DNA of 64,000 nt from contig NZ_LR733817.1 in NCBI RefSeq assembly GCF_902506165.1, forward strand, positions 5,361,625 through 5,425,624. Reading direction: 5' to 3'. Numbering within the stretch: the stretch's first letter is position 1; each line of letters starts with the position of its first letter. The position numbers and the translations under genes are program-made. This document shows, piece by piece, positions 44,389-54,779 of the stretch. Source of the stretch: Bosea sp. 29B (GTDB lineage: Bacteria; Pseudomonadota; Alphaproteobacteria; Rhizobiales; Beijerinckiaceae). The notes below the pieces were generated by a model that ran no database searches, was not told the origin of the DNA, and saw only the letters and a list, made by a program, of their open reading frames with translations.

Positions 44389-44867
44389 GCCGCCTGACCC
44401 ATCTCGACCAGAAGGGCGAAGCCCATATGGTCGATGTCGGCGACAAGGCCGAGACTGTCCGGGTCGCCGTCGCCGAAGGCCATGTGGTGATGCAGCAGGA
44501 AACACTCGCCATCGTCCGCGATGGCGAGGCCAAGAAAGGCGATGTGCTCGGCACTGCCCGCCTCGCCGGCATCATGGCCGCCAAACGCGCCCATGAGCTG
44601 ATTCCGCTCTGCCATCCGCTGCTCTTGAGCAAGATTTCCGTTGACCTCACGATCGACGAGGGCCTGCCGGGCGTACGCGTGCGCGCCGAGGTCAAGCTCA
44701 CCGGCAAGACCGGTGTCGAGATGGAAGCGCTGACCGCCGTCAGCGTCGCCTGCCTCACTGTCTACGACATGGTGAAGGCGGTCGATCGCGCCATGCATAT
44801 CGAAGGTATCCGACTCGTGCATAAATCCGGTGGCAAGTCCGGAACCTACGAGATCGCAGGACCATAG
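44385..44867 (+). CDS. moaC: Cyclic pyranopterin monophosphate synthase MoaC
   Basis: MoaC converts the 3',8-cyclo-GTP product of MoaA into cyclic pyranopterin monophosphate for molybdenum cofactor. The 160 residues use a GTG start that overlaps the trpC stop (GTGA), giving [19 protein letters not shown]. Conserved motifs are [18 protein letters not shown] (near 65-82) and [23 protein letters not shown] (near 112; key part [17 protein letters not shown]). It is translationally coupled to trpC despite the unrelated pathway. moeA follows 2 bases later. Confidence 0.96.
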   Translation: MSRLTHLDQKGEAHMVDVGDKAETVRVAVAEGHVVMQQETLAIVRDGEAKKGDVLGTARLAGIMAAKRAHELIPLCHPLLLSKISVDLTIDEGLPGVRVRAEVKLTGKTGVEMEALTAVSVACLTVYDMVKAVDRAMHIEGIRLVHKSGGKSGTYEIAGP

Positions 44868-44869
44868 GC

Positions 44870-46081
44870 ATGAGCCTCACCCCCGTCCCGGTCGCGCTCA
44901 AGGCGCTGCTCGACAGCGTGCCCGGTCCGACTAAGGCCGAGACGCTGCCGCTGGCACACTGCGCCGGCCGCGTGCTGGCCGGGGATGTCGCCGCGCTCAG
45001 AACCCAACCGCCCTTCGCCAATTCGGCCATGGACGGCTATGCCGCCCGCGCCGCCGATCTCGAGCCGGGCAAGGAGCTCAAGGTCATCGGTGAATCCGCC
45101 GCCGGCCGTGGCTTTCCCAGCCCGGTCGGCCCGGGCGAGACGGTGCGCATATTCACCGGCGCGCCCATCCCCGATGGCGCTGACGCGATCCTGATCCAGG
45201 AGCATGCCGAAGGCGTCGGCAGCCCGGTCATCCGCGTCACCAGTCCGGCGAACAAAGGCCAGTTCATCCGCCCGGCCGGGCTCGATTTCGAGACCGGCGA
45301 GATCCTGCTGAAGGCCGGCCGCCGGCTCGACAGCGCTGCGCTCGGCCTCGCCGCCGCTGCGGGGCATCCAACCCTGTCCGTCCGCCGCAAGCCGCTGGTC
45401 GCGATCCTCGCTACCGGCGACGAGCTCGTCCTGCCCGGCGAGCCGGTCGGTCCCGACCAGATCGTCGCCTCCAACAGCTTCGCGCTCGCCGCGCTGATCG
45501 AGCAGGCCGGCGGCACGGCGCTCGACCTCGGCATCGCCCGCGACAACCATCCCGACCTCGCCAACAAGATCGACGCGGCACGCAAGGCGTCCGCCGACGT
45601 GCTGATCACGCTGGGCGGCGCCTCGGTTGGCGAGCACGATCTCGTCCAGGCGGCGCTGAAGGCTCAGGGCATGGAACTCGGCTTCTGGAAGATCGCGATG
45701 CGCCCGGGCAAGCCGATGATGATGGGCCGGCTCGGACCGATGGTCGCGCTCGGCCTGCCCGGAAACCCGGTCTCCTCGATCGTCTGCGGCCATCTCTTCG
45801 CGATGCCGCTGGTCGAAGCCCTGCTCGGCATCGCCGAGCCCGAGCGCGATCGCAGCGAAGCCGCCATCCTCGCCGTCGATCTGCCGGCCAATGACGAGCG
45901 CCAGGACTATCTGCGCGCCACTGTCGAGACCATCGATGGCGAGCGGCGGGTCAGGCCCTTCGCCAAGCAGGATTCCTCGATGCTGGCGAACCTGTCGCGC
46001 GCCGAAGCCCTGGTGATCCGCCCGGCCTTTGCCGAAGCGGCCAAAGCGGGCGATCCCTGCCGGATCATCCGGTTGCGCTAG
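44870..46081 (+). CDS. moeA: Molybdopterin molybdenumtransferase MoeA
   Basis: MoeA inserts molybdate into adenylylated molybdopterin. The 403 residues show the domain order of the family. FANSAMDGYAARAADL lies near residue 50, and GRGFPSPVGPGETVRIFTGAPIPDGADAILIQEH follows (key part VRIFTGAPIPDGADAIL). The MoaB-like domain has VAILATGDELVLPGEPVGPDQIVASNS (key part ILATGDELVLPGEP) and ITLGGASVGEHDLV. A C-terminal beta domain starts near GLPGNPVSS. It is the last gene before a palindromic repeat and the separately regulated lexA. Confidence 0.96.
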   Translation: MSLTPVPVALKALLDSVPGPTKAETLPLAHCAGRVLAGDVAALRTQPPFANSAMDGYAARAADLEPGKELKVIGESAAGRGFPSPVGPGETVRIFTGAPIPDGADAILIQEHAEGVGSPVIRVTSPANKGQFIRPAGLDFETGEILLKAGRRLDSAALGLAAAAGHPTLSVRRKPLVAILATGDELVLPGEPVGPDQIVASNSFALAALIEQAGGTALDLGIARDNHPDLANKIDAARKASADVLITLGGASVGEHDLVQAALKAQGMELGFWKIAMRPGKPMMMGRLGPMVALGLPGNPVSSIVCGHLFAMPLVEALLGIAEPERDRSEAAILAVDLPANDERQDYLRATVETIDGERRVRPFAKQDSSMLANLSRAEALVIRPAFAEAAKAGDPCRIIRLR

Positions 46082-46104
46082 CCAGAGTTCCAATCCTCAC
46101 ACCT

Positions 46105-46218
46105 TGTCATTCCGGACAAGCCGCGTCAGCGGCGCCGATCCGGGATCCATTCCGGAACCTCATTCGGAAAGGCTCCGGAATGGATCCCGGGTCTCCCATT
46201 CGGTCGCCCGGGATGACA
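46105..46218. repeat. Intergenic palindrome between moeA and lexA
   Basis: The main arms occupy 46137-46156 and 46174-46193 (20 bases each, one mismatch; core GGGATCCATTCCGGA). The outer words GTCATTCCGG (46106-46115) and CCCGGGATGACA (46207-46218) match the GTCATTCCGG family seen at 11486 and 32645. It may end the trp-moa transcript. Confidence 0.75.
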
Positions 46219-46259
46219 ACGCTCTGGAAGCATGCGTTCTGCTCGGGCAATCCCTTGCG

Positions 46260-46274
46260 GAACACAAAGCGAAC
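46260..46274. promoter_or_regulatory. LexA box (SOS box) upstream of lexA
   Basis: GAAC-ACAAAGC-GAAC is a perfect match to the alphaproteobacterial LexA direct repeat (GTTC-N7-GTTC on the other strand). It stands 57 bases before the lexA start. A second, degenerate copy (GTTC-GTGCTTT-GTTT, 46284-46298) follows on the opposite orientation. Autorepression of lexA is the expected outcome. Confidence 0.85.
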
Positions 46275-46330
46275 AGCTATGGTGTTCGTGCTTTGTTTCG
46301 ATTCTAGCCCGAGAGGCGAGCGGCGCGACC

Positions 46331-47065
46331 ATGCTGACACGCAAACAGTTCGAACTGCTTCGCTTCATCCATGAGCGCCTGCGCGAATCCGGCGTGCCGC
46401 CCTCCTTCGACGAGATGAAGGATGCGCTCGACCTGCGCTCCAAGTCGGGCATTCATCGCCTGATCATGGCGCTGGAGGAGCGCGGCTTCATTCGCCGGCT
46501 TCCGAACCGGGCCCGCGCCCTCGAAGTCATCAAGATGCCGGACGGCATCGGCGGACCGCAGGCGCAGCGCGGCCGCTTCAGCCCCTCCATTGTCCAGGGC
46601 GGCCTTGGCCAGACCCCGCCTGCCCCCGCCCCGGCAGCCACTCTGGCAAAGCCGCGCCCGGCTGCTGAAGAGAACGGGCGTTCGACGGTTTCCATTCCCG
46701 TCATGGGCCGCATCGCTGCCGGCACGCCGATCTCGGCGATACAGGATCGCAGCCATAGCGTTACGATGCCGGCCGACATGCTCGGCGGCGGCGAGCATTA
46801 CGCCCTCGAAGTCCGCGGCGATTCGATGATCGAAGCCGGCATCCTCGACGGCGACACCGTCGTGATCCGCAAGCAGGACACCGCCAATACTGGCGACATC
46901 ATCGTCGCCCTGATCGACGACGAGGAAGCGACGCTGAAGCGGCTGCGCAAGCGCGGCTCCTCGATCGCGCTCGAGGCCGCCAACCCCGCCTACGAGACGC
47001 GCGTGCTCGGGCCCGACCGGGTCAAGATCCAGGGCCGGCTCGTCAACCTGATGCGGCGCTACTGA
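46331..47065 (+). CDS. lexA: SOS-response repressor LexA
   Basis: LexA represses DNA-damage genes and cleaves itself when RecA is activated. The 244 residues have the N-terminal winged helix ([42 protein letters not shown], key part [20 protein letters not shown]). An unusually long linker follows, then the peptidase domain. The cleavage site is Ala130-Gly131 (GRIAAGTP), the nucleophile is Ser165 ([10 protein letters not shown]) and the general base is Lys203 (ATLKRLRK). The ATG at 46331 matches the family start. Its end overlaps the convergent comEC end by 7 bases. Confidence 0.97.
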   Translation: MLTRKQFELLRFIHERLRESGVPPSFDEMKDALDLRSKSGIHRLIMALEERGFIRRLPNRARALEVIKMPDGIGGPQAQRGRFSPSIVQGGLGQTPPAPAPAATLAKPRPAAEENGRSTVSIPVMGRIAAGTPISAIQDRSHSVTMPADMLGGGEHYALEVRGDSMIEAGILDGDTVVIRKQDTANTGDIIVALIDDEEATLKRLRKRGSSIALEAANPAYETRVLGPDRVKIQGRLVNLMRRY

Positions 47066-49320
47066 AGCGCCTCGGCATCCTGTGCCGACTCCGCAGCTGC
47101 TGCGGCAGTTGCCGGAGCAGGTGTTGATTCGGGCGCTGGCCTCGGTTCCGGTCGCGCCCGGGTCCATGGACGCAGGCGCGTGACCTCGTCGGCCGTATAG
47201 GCGCGCCAGCCGCCACCAGCCGCGTGATAGGCGGTGGCGCCGTCGCGGATGAGCGCGCTGCGGTCGATCAGGCGGGCAGCGCAAGGGGCTGTCCAATAAA
47301 GTGACGTCACCACGAGGTCGGCGCGCTGGCAGTCTTCGACCAAGGCAATGCGGTCGCGCGTATAGGCGACGCTGCGCCCGTCCGGCAGGCGGATGATGCA
47401 GCCGCGCGCATCGCAAGCGGCGCCATTGCGCAGCGCCGCATCGTCAGGCGCGCGCGAATCGCCGTCGGCATGCAGCCATTGCGTCAGCACGAAGCGGCTC
47501 GGCTTGCCGGCCAGCACCATCTTCCCCTCCTGCCCCCGCACCAGCACGCCCGAGCCGTCACGCTCGATCAGGATGTCGGGCCGTGACGGAGCCGAGGCCA
47601 GCGCCAGCCCGCCGACCAAGGGCAGCGCGGCAAGGAAGCGCAGCGCCGTCGTCCACAAGGTCAGCCAGAGCAGCGACAGCGAGAACAGGATCAGGGCGGT
47701 CGAGCCGAAAGCAGGCAGCACTACGGTCGAGCGGTCGATGCCGGCGACCCAATGGGCAAGCTGGAGCACATAGCCGGAGGCCCAGCCCATCAGCGCCCAG
47801 GCCGGCCAGTCGAGCCCGAACGGATAGGCGAGCACGCCGAAGACCGCGGCGGGCATCACGATCAGCGAGACGAAGGGCAGCGCCAGCGCATTGCCGAGCA
47901 GGCCGAACGGGTTGAAGGTCTGGAAATGGTAGACGCCATAAGGCGCCGTCGCCGCGGTCGCGACCATGGTGGTCGTCAGAATGCCGACGGCCGAGAGCCA
48001 GAGCGGCCGCAGGGGCCAGGGCCATGCGGCGGCCGCGGCATCGGGCACCCGCTCCTGCCAGCGCTCGGCAAAAGCGATCAGCGCCGCGACCGCACCGAAA
48101 GACATCTGGAAGCTCGGCCCGAGTAGCGCCTCCGGCTCGCGCAGCAGCACGATGATCGCGGACAGAGCGAGGTTGCGCATGGAGAGTGCCGGCCTGTCGA
48201 CCAGGATCGCCCCCAGCATGACCAGCGTCATGATCAGCGAGCGCTCGGTCGCGACATCGGCGCCGGAGAAAATGCAATAGGCGGTGGCGCCGAGCATGGC
48301 GGCGAGCGCCGCGAGCTTCTTCACCGGCCAGTGCAGCGCCGCCGTCTGCGACAGCGCGAGCAAGGCCCGCACCAGCCAGAAGATCGTGCCGGCAGCGAGC
48401 ACCATATGCAGGCCGGAGATCGAGACGATGTGGTAGATGCCGGCGGCGCGCAGGTCGTTGTTGGTCGCCTCGCTGATCAGCCCGCGCTTGCCGGTGACGA
48501 GGGCCGCCGCCATCGCTCCCGCCTGCCCGCCGCCGCTGGTCGCGATGCGCTCGGTCAGCGCGTTGCGGGCCTGGTCGATCGCGACCGCCAGGGCGAGCCG
48601 GCGCGGCATCGGGATCGGGGCCGGTGTGAGCGCGATCTTGCCGGCGATGTTGCCGACGGCGCCGACACCCTGGAAGAAGGCATCGCGGGCAAAGTCGTAG
48701 CCGCCGGGGCGCGCCGGGCCTGGCGGCGGCAACAGGCGAGCGGTCGCGCTGATATGGTCGCCGGGCTTCAGCGTCGTCACCGGCGTGGTGACGCGCACCC
48801 GCCGAGGCCGCTGCCCGGGATCGACGCCCGGCAGGTCCGTGACCTGGATGACGATGCGCACGCCCTTCTCGCGCTGTTCCAGTGCCTCGACGAATCCGGT
48901 GAGCTTGCCGACATGATTGCGGGCGAGCGCCGGCGCCGCGATGTTTGCCGTCCGCCAGGTCGCGGCCGCAAAGCCGGCAAAGGCTGCCGCGATCGCGATA
49001 CAGACCGCCATGACGGCGCGGCGCCGGCGCATCAGCAACGCGGCGAACGCAGACAGCACCAGCCCGGCCAGGGGCGCGGCCAGCCCCGGCTCGCGATCGG
49101 CCAGGAAGTAGAACAGCACACCGGCGCCCATGCAGACCGGCAGCCAGTTGAACAGGCGGCGGCGCTCCACCTCGGTTTCGAGTGCTCTACGGAAGCGGCC
49201 GCCCCAATCGGGCAGGACAGCAGATAGTGGCTGGGAAAAATGGGCGACGCGTCGCAAGCGCGCAGGCAGAGCCAGCACGTCCACCCTGCTACGGCGCTGT
49301 TCTGGCCCGTAGGAGAGCAT
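47059..49320 (-). CDS. ComEC/Rec2-family DNA-uptake channel protein
   Basis: The 753-residue inner-membrane protein has an N-terminal helix pair, then a DUF4131 OB-like region with [21 protein letters not shown] near 140. The Competence domain contains [21 protein letters not shown] and about nine helices. In competent bacteria ComEC passes single-stranded DNA into the cell. The C-terminal third corresponds to the metallo-beta-lactamase-like domain but lacks any H-x-H-x-D-H motif, so nuclease function is unlikely. The ATG at 49320, preceded by a GGGGGA site, is preferred to the longer frame starting at 49572. It is divergent from gltX. Confidence 0.88.
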   Translation of the reverse strand: MLSYGPEQRRSRVDVLALPARLRRVAHFSQPLSAVLPDWGGRFRRALETEVERRRLFNWLPVCMGAGVLFYFLADREPGLAAPLAGLVLSAFAALLMRRRRAVMAVCIAIAAAFAGFAAATWRTANIAAPALARNHVGKLTGFVEALEQREKGVRIVIQVTDLPGVDPGQRPRRVRVTTPVTTLKPGDHISATARLLPPPGPARPGGYDFARDAFFQGVGAVGNIAGKIALTPAPIPMPRRLALAVAIDQARNALTERIATSGGGQAGAMAAALVTGKRGLISEATNNDLRAAGIYHIVSISGLHMVLAAGTIFWLVRALLALSQTAALHWPVKKLAALAAMLGATAYCIFSGADVATERSLIMTLVMLGAILVDRPALSMRNLALSAIIVLLREPEALLGPSFQMSFGAVAALIAFAERWQERVPDAAAAAWPWPLRPLWLSAVGILTTTMVATAATAPYGVYHFQTFNPFGLLGNALALPFVSLIVMPAAVFGVLAYPFGLDWPAWALMGWASGYVLQLAHWVAGIDRSTVVLPAFGSTALILFSLSLLWLTLWTTALRFLAALPLVGGLALASAPSRPDILIERDGSGVLVRGQEGKMVLAGKPSRFVLTQWLHADGDSRAPDDAALRNGAACDARGCIIRLPDGRSVAYTRDRIALVEDCQRADLVVTSLYWTAPCAARLIDRSALIRDGATAYHAAGGGWRAYTADEVTRLRPWTRARPEPRPAPESTPAPATAAAAAESAQDAEALQ

Positions 49321-49489
49321 CAGTCCCCCGTCGCGGCCGCGCGATGATCGTGCCCCCTCCCCGCAGGAGGCTCTTAACGGCAGCCGGCAAGCCATGTTAC
49401 AGCGGCGGCGCCGGATGTCAGCCCCGGCCGAGGCCCGTATCCCAATCGCCCTCGCCTCACGCTTACCCGTTCCGCCGGAGCCTCCCTTC

Positions 49490-50908
49490 ATGAGTGACAC
49501 GGTCGTCACGCGCTTCGCGCCGTCGCCTACCGGATTCCTGCACATTGGCGGCGCCCGAACTGCGCTGTTCAACTGGCTCTATGCCCGCCGTCATGGCGGC
49601 AAGATGCTGCTGCGCATCGAGGATACCGACCGCGAACGCTCGACAGAGGGCGCCATCGCCGCGATCCTCGACGGCCTCGCCTGGCTCGGCCTCGATTGGG
49701 ACGGGCAGACGGTCTACCAGTTCCAGCGCGCCGCCCGCCATCGCGAGGTCGCCGAGCAGATGCTCGCCGCCGGCAAGGCCTATTACTGCTATGCGACGCC
49801 GCAGGAACTCGACGCGGAGCGCGAAGCGGCGCGCGCCGAGGGCAAGCAGTGGCGTTATGACGGACGCTGGCGCGACCGCGACCCGGCGACCGCGCCCGAA
49901 GGCGTCAAGCCGGTGATCCGCCTCAAGGCCGAGCAGACCGGTGAGACCGTGGTCGAGGACGAGGTCCAGGGCCGCGTCACCTGGCAGAACGAGAATCTCG
50001 ACGATCTCGTGCTGCTGCGCTCGGACGGCAACCCGACCTATATGCTCGCCGTGGTCGTCGATGATCACGACATGGGTGTCACCCACATCATTCGCGGTTC
50101 GGACCACCTGACCAATGCCGCCCGCCAGACGCAGATCTACCAGGCGCTCGGCTGGACCGTGCCGAGCATGTCGCATATCCCGCTGATCCACGGGGCGGAC
50201 GGCGCCAAGCTGTCGAAGCGGCATGGCGCGCTCGGCATCGAGGCCTATCGCTCGATGGGTTATCTGCCGATCGCATTGCGCAACTACCTGCTGCGCCTCG
50301 GCTGGAGCCATGGTGACCAGGAGATCTTCTCTCCCGAAGAGATGATCTCGCTGTTCAACCTGTCCTCGATCGGCCGCTCGCCGGCCCGCTTCGACTACGC
50401 CAAGCTCGAGAACCTCAACGGCCTCTATATGCGCGAGTCCGCTGATCACGAATTGATGACGGCGCTGAAGGCGATCTGGTCGGAAATCGGCCCGCCGCGC
50501 GGCATCGGCACAGAGCCGTCTCCCGAGCTGGAGGCCAAGCTGATGGCGGCCATGCCCGGCCTGAAGGAACGCGCCAAGACGCTGATCGAGCTGATCGACA
50601 GCGCTTCCTATCTCTACGCCCAGCGCCCGCTGGCGCTCGAGCCCAAGGCGGCCGCCTTGCTCGACGAGGCTGCGCGCCAGCGTATGCCGAAACTGGCAGA
50701 AAAGCTCTCGGCGGTATCGGATTGGGCGCCGCCGCCGCTGGAGAGCGCGATCCGCGATTTCGCCGAGGAGAGCGGCGTCAAGCTCGGCCAGGTGGCGCAG
50801 CCCCTGCGCGCGGCGCTGACCGGCAAGACCACTTCGCCCGGCCTGTTCGACGTGATGGCGGTGCTCGGCCGCGACGAGGTGCTGGCGCGCCTCGCCGACG
50901 CGGCCTGA
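49490..50908 (+). CDS. gltX: Glutamate--tRNA ligase
   Basis: GltX charges tRNA-Glu. The 472-residue class I synthetase shows the HIGH box in [21 protein letters not shown] (key part GFLHIGGAR, residues 16-24) and the KMSKS-like loop as [12 protein letters not shown] near residue 240. [14 protein letters not shown] and [19 protein letters not shown] (key part [13 protein letters not shown]) are typical. The ATG at 49490 ([12 protein letters not shown]) fits the family; the frame is open further upstream but is not conserved. It is followed by a 269-base gap before gltA. Confidence 0.97.
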   Translation: MSDTVVTRFAPSPTGFLHIGGARTALFNWLYARRHGGKMLLRIEDTDRERSTEGAIAAILDGLAWLGLDWDGQTVYQFQRAARHREVAEQMLAAGKAYYCYATPQELDAEREAARAEGKQWRYDGRWRDRDPATAPEGVKPVIRLKAEQTGETVVEDEVQGRVTWQNENLDDLVLLRSDGNPTYMLAVVVDDHDMGVTHIIRGSDHLTNAARQTQIYQALGWTVPSMSHIPLIHGADGAKLSKRHGALGIEAYRSMGYLPIALRNYLLRLGWSHGDQEIFSPEEMISLFNLSSIGRSPARFDYAKLENLNGLYMRESADHELMTALKAIWSEIGPPRGIGTEPSPELEAKLMAAMPGLKERAKTLIELIDSASYLYAQRPLALEPKAAALLDEAARQRMPKLAEKLSAVSDWAPPPLESAIRDFAEESGVKLGQVAQPLRAALTGKTTSPGLFDVMAVLGRDEVLARLADAA

Positions 50909-51177
50909 CGCGTCAGAAAGGCTAATGACCGCTCGGTTGAACCCCTCGCGGAATTGGTCTAGCAACGCGCTGCGGATCGGCTGCTCCCGCTGCCGGTCCG
51001 GCATAAAAAATGCTTCAAAATCAGTTCGATGAACCCTGCCCGCCCGGACGTCCCGACATTCCCGTCATGGAGCCGTCATCGTGGGCCGTTCGGATGACGC
51101 CGGAACGCGACACGCAGCCGGTGCCCCCCGTTCGACCGGGCACATGACTGAAGAACGAGCCTGAAAGGATCGGACCC

Positions 51178-52467
51178 ATGAGCGGAAATACCAGCCAGTT
51201 GGCTGTCGAAGGCAAGACCGTCGACATGCCGGTCAAAGCGGGTTCGATCGGGCCGTCGGTCATCGATATCAGCAAGCTCTACGGCCAGACCGGGATGTTC
51301 ACCTACGACCCCGGCTTCACGTCGACCGCCAGTTGCGAGTCGCAGATCACCTATATCGATGGCGACGAGGGCGTCCTGCTCCATCGCGGATACCCGATCG
51401 AGCAGCTTGCCGAGCACGGCGACTTCCTCGAGACCTGCTATCTCCTGCTTTACGGCGAGCTGCCGACGGCGGCGCAGAAGGCCGACTTCGACTATCGCGT
51501 CACGCGCCACACCATGGTGCACGAGCAGATGGCCCGCTTCTTCCAGGGCTTCCGCCGCGATGCGCACCCGATGGCCGTGATGGTCGCCTCGGTCGGCGCC
51601 ATGTCGGCTTTCTATCACGACTCGACCGACATCTCCGATCCGCAGCAGCGTATGATCGCTTCGATGCGGATGATCGCGAAGATGCCGACGCTGGCGGCGA
51701 TGGCCTACAAGTACACGATCGGCCAGCCCTTTGTGTACCCGCTCAACTCGCTGGACTACACCTCGAACTTCCTGCGCATGTGCTTCGCCGTGCCGGCCGA
51801 GGACTACAAGGTCAATCCGGTTCTCTCGCGCGCGATGGACCGCATCTTCACCTTGCACGCTGACCATGAGCAGAACGCTTCGACCTCGACGGTCCGGCTC
51901 GCCGGCTCTTCCGGCGCGAATCCCTTCGCTTGCATCGCCGCCGGCGTCGCTTGCCTGTGGGGCCCGGCGCATGGCGGCGCCAACGAGGCGGCGCTGAAGA
52001 TGCTCGAGGAGATCGGCAGCGTCGACAACATCCCGAAATACATCGCCAAGGCCAAGGACAAGAACGATCCGTTCCGCCTGATGGGCTTCGGTCACCGGGT
52101 CTACAAGAACTACGACCCGCGCGCCAAGATCATGCAGAAGACGACGCATGAGGTCCTGGCCGAGCTCGGCGTCAAGGACGACCCGCTGCTCGACGTCGCC
52201 ATGGAGCTCGAGCGTATCGCCCTGCACGACGAGTACTTCGTCGAGAAGAAGCTCTATCCGAACATCGATTTCTATTCGGGCATCACCCTCAAGGCGATGG
52301 GCTTCCCGACCTCGATGTTCACCGTGCTGTTCGCGCTCGCGCGCACCGTCGGCTGGATCGCGCAGTGGAAGGAGATGATCGAGGATCCGTCCCAGCGCAT
52401 CGGCCGCCCGCGCCAGCTCTACACCGGTTCGCCCAAGCGCGATTACACGCCGATCGGCCGTCGCTGA
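51178..52467 (+). CDS. gltA: Citrate synthase
   Basis: Citrate synthase condenses oxaloacetate and acetyl-CoA at the entry to the TCA cycle. The 429 residues are the hexameric, NADH-sensitive type by length. Conserved parts are [48 protein letters not shown] (catalytic His; key part [15 protein letters not shown]), [19 protein letters not shown] and [14 protein letters not shown] (catalytic His), and an Asp in VALDFYSG-like [29 protein letters not shown] precedes the ATG. A strong terminator follows. The upstream 269 bases (50909-51177) hold its promoter; I recognise no operator there. Confidence 0.97.
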   Translation: MSGNTSQLAVEGKTVDMPVKAGSIGPSVIDISKLYGQTGMFTYDPGFTSTASCESQITYIDGDEGVLLHRGYPIEQLAEHGDFLETCYLLLYGELPTAAQKADFDYRVTRHTMVHEQMARFFQGFRRDAHPMAVMVASVGAMSAFYHDSTDISDPQQRMIASMRMIAKMPTLAAMAYKYTIGQPFVYPLNSLDYTSNFLRMCFAVPAEDYKVNPVLSRAMDRIFTLHADHEQNASTSTVRLAGSSGANPFACIAAGVACLWGPAHGGANEAALKMLEEIGSVDNIPKYIAKAKDKNDPFRLMGFGHRVYKNYDPRAKIMQKTTHEVLAELGVKDDPLLDVAMELERIALHDEYFVEKKLYPNIDFYSGITLKAMGFPTSMFTVLFALARTVGWIAQWKEMIEDPSQRIGRPRQLYTGSPKRDYTPIGRR

Positions 52468-52491
52468 AAAGCGCCGCGCTGGAATAACAAG

Positions 52492-52527
52492 GGCCGCGAC
52501 GGAACCCCGTCGCGGCCTTCATTGTTT
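52492..52527 (+). terminator. Rho-independent terminator after gltA
   Basis: GGCCGCGACGG-AACC-CCGTCGCGGCC is a perfect 11-base-pair stem with a tetraloop, followed by TTCATTGTTT, starting 25 bases after the gltA stop. Confidence 0.85.
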
Positions 52528-52609
52528 CCAGTGATTGATGCATCCAATGCAGATGATGGTTGCGCGCAGCGCGCTACAGTCGCCGACCCACAAAGGAGTG
52601 TCCTCGCCC

Positions 52610-53596
52610 ATGTCGAAAACCGAAGGTCTCAGCCGCCGCGGCTTCATGGCCGGCGCATCGGCCCTGCCTCTCGCCGGCGCCGCCTTCGCCCAAGCCCCGT
52701 TCCCGACGCGGCCGATCTCGCTGATCGTGCCCTTCGCCGCCGGCGGCTCGACCGACATCGTCGCGCGCCTTGTCGGCCAGAAGATGGGCGAACTGCTCGG
52801 CCAGTCGATTGTGATCGACAACCGCGCCGGCGCCGGCGGCAATATCGGCTCGACCGCGGTGGCTCGTGCCACACCCGACGGCTATACCCTGCTGCTCGGG
52901 ACGATCTCGACCCATGCGTTGAACCCGGCGATCTTGAAGACCGTCACCTTCGACGCGGTCAAGGATTTCACGCCGATCTCGCTGCTCGCGGTGGTGCCCA
53001 ACGTCATGGTCGTGCATCCGAGCTTCCCGGCCAAGACCGTGCCGGAGGTGCTGAAGCTGCTGAAGGACAATCCGGGTAAGTACTCCTACGCCTCCTCGGG
53101 CGTCGGCACGCCGCTGCACCTCTCCGGCGAGCTGTTCAAGTCGCTCGGCGCCGTCAGCATGAACCATGTGCCCTATCGCGGTGCCGGCCCGGCGCTGAAC
53201 GACGTCGTCTCCGGCGCTGTGCCGATCATGTTCGACAACCTGCCCTCCTCGGCGCAATTCATCCGCAGCGGCCAATTGCGCGCCATCGGCGTCACCACCA
53301 AGGAGCGCGTCTCGTCCTTCCCCGACCTGCCGACCATCGCCGAGAGCGGGCTCGCCGGCTACGAGACCTATACCTGGAACGCGCTGTTCGGCCCGGCCAA
53401 CATGCCGCGCCCGGTGGTCGACAAGCTCAACGCCGCCGCCAACGACTCGCTCAAGGACGCCAATGTGAAGCAGCGCCTGGAGGACGTCAGTGCGGTGATC
53501 GTCGGCTCGACGCCGGAGGCGCTCGGCGAGCACGTGAAGGCCGAGCTAGCGAAATGGGCGCCGATCGCCAAGGCGTCTGGCGCGGTGGTCGAGTAA
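52610..53596 (+). CDS. Tripartite tricarboxylate transporter (TctC/Bug) substrate-binding protein
   Basis: The 328-residue periplasmic protein has a twin-arginine style signal (LSRRGFMAGASALPLAGAAFAQ, residues 7-28, quoted in part SRRGFMAGASALPLAG). The Bug fold follows with PTRPISLIVPFAAGGSTDIVARL (key part ISLIVPFAAGGSTDIVAR), DNRAGAGGNIGS and PDGYTLLLGTISTHALNP. These are the family ligand-loop motifs. No TctA or TctB membrane genes lie nearby, so it is an orphan binding protein, a common situation in Betaproteobacteria and Hyphomicrobiales. AAAGGAG lies 11 bases before the ATG at 52610. It converges on lpxB with a 7-base gap. The ligand is unknown. Confidence 0.92.
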   Translation: MSKTEGLSRRGFMAGASALPLAGAAFAQAPFPTRPISLIVPFAAGGSTDIVARLVGQKMGELLGQSIVIDNRAGAGGNIGSTAVARATPDGYTLLLGTISTHALNPAILKTVTFDAVKDFTPISLLAVVPNVMVVHPSFPAKTVPEVLKLLKDNPGKYSYASSGVGTPLHLSGELFKSLGAVSMNHVPYRGAGPALNDVVSGAVPIMFDNLPSSAQFIRSGQLRAIGVTTKERVSSFPDLPTIAESGLAGYETYTWNALFGPANMPRPVVDKLNAAANDSLKDANVKQRLEDVSAVIVGSTPEALGEHVKAELAKWAPIAKASGAVVE

Positions 53597-53603
53597 TCGG
53601 CAG

Positions 53604-54779
53604 TTAGCCGCCTGTCGGCTCACGAACAAGGGCGAGCGCCGCACTGACGGCGTTCGCCGCCGGGCTTGGGCCCGCGCTGCGCATGGTCTGCTCGACCGTC
53701 GCGAAACCAGCGAGCTGGCGCTGCCGGGCCGGGCCATCGGCTGTTGCGGCGAGAAGCGCTCCGGCCAGGGCCTGCGGCGAAGCCTCATCCTGGATGAATT
53801 CCGGCACCACGCTCTCGCCGATGATCAGATTCGGCAGGATCACGCTCGGCAGCTTGATCAGTCGCCGCGCCAGCACGGCCTCCCAGGCTGCACCGCGATA
53901 GGCCGCGACCGTCGGTACCTGCGCCAATGCCAGTTCGAGCGTCACCGTGCCGGAGGCGGCCAAGGCGGCTCTCGCCTCACGAAAGACCGCGAGCTTGGCC
54001 GCCTCGCCCGTCACGATCTCCGGCTTGATGTGCCAATCGGCGGTGATCTGCGTGATCGCCTCGACCAGACGCGGTACGGCGGGCAGCACGAAGCGGGCCC
54101 GCGGCAACTGCTCGGCGACCAAAGCGACCGCTTCGCCGAAGGGCGGCAGCAAATGCCTGATCTCCGAACGCCGGCTGCCTGGCAGGACCAGGATGGTCGG
54201 AGCCTCCAGGTCGTCGCGGCGCGTGGCCTCGTCCGGTCCCGGGCGATACTCTTGCAACCGCTCGATCAAGGGATGGCCGACATAAACGGTTTCCGGTCCA
54301 CCTAGCCGCTTGAGCGCGGCCGGCTCGAACGGCAAGAGCGCCAGGATCCGGTCGACATGCGGCTTCATCCGCTTGGCCCGGCCCTGCCGCCAGGCCCAGA
54401 CGCTCGGGCAGACCCAGTGCGCGATCGGCACGGCCGGGGCGAGCCGCCTGACCTTCCTCGCGACGCGCAGGCTGAAATCGGGCGCATCGATGGTGAGCAG
54501 GAGATCGGGCTTGAAGGCGGCAGCTGCTCGCGCCGCGTCCGACATCCGGCGCAACAGCAGCGGCAGGCGTGCCACCACCGGGCCAAAGCCCATCACGGCG
54601 ATGTCTTCCTGCGGAAAGGCGCTATGCAGCCCCTCCGCGATCAGGGCCTCGCCGCCGACGCCCGAAAGCTCGAGCGAGCGTTCGCCCAGCACGTCGCGCA
54701 GCCGCGCGACGAAGCGGGCCCCGAGCGCGTCGCCTGAGGCTTCGCCGGCCACGATGAACAGCCTGAACGGGCGCGTCAC
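53604..54779 (-). CDS. lpxB: Lipid-A-disaccharide synthase
   Basis: LpxB joins 2,3-diacylglucosamine-1-phosphate with its UDP form to give the lipid A disaccharide, at the inner face of the inner membrane. The 391 residues (GT19 family) contain LFIVAGEASGDALGARFV near the start, VMGFGPVVARLP, LLLTIDAPDFSLRVAR, HWVCPSVWAWRQGRAKRM and LPGSRRSEIRHLLP. The GTG start at 54779 overlaps the lpxI stop (GTGA). It is the last gene of the envelope operon. Confidence 0.97.
   Translation of the reverse strand: MTRPFRLFIVAGEASGDALGARFVARLRDVLGERSLELSGVGGEALIAEGLHSAFPQEDIAVMGFGPVVARLPLLLRRMSDAARAAAAFKPDLLLTIDAPDFSLRVARKVRRLAPAVPIAHWVCPSVWAWRQGRAKRMKPHVDRILALLPFEPAALKRLGGPETVYVGHPLIERLQEYRPGPDEATRRDDLEAPTILVLPGSRRSEIRHLLPPFGEAVALVAEQLPRARFVLPAVPRLVEAITQITADWHIKPEIVTGEAAKLAVFREARAALAASGTVTLELALAQVPTVAAYRGAAWEAVLARRLIKLPSVILPNLIIGESVVPEFIQDEASPQALAGALLAATADGPARQRQLAGFATVEQTMRSAGPSPAANAVSAALALVREPTGG

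Noticed and set aside
50905..50916. 12-base palindrome CTGACGCGTCAG over the gltX stop
   Set aside because: Short and GC-rich, and it overlaps the end of a coding sequence. No regulator or repeat family links to it.
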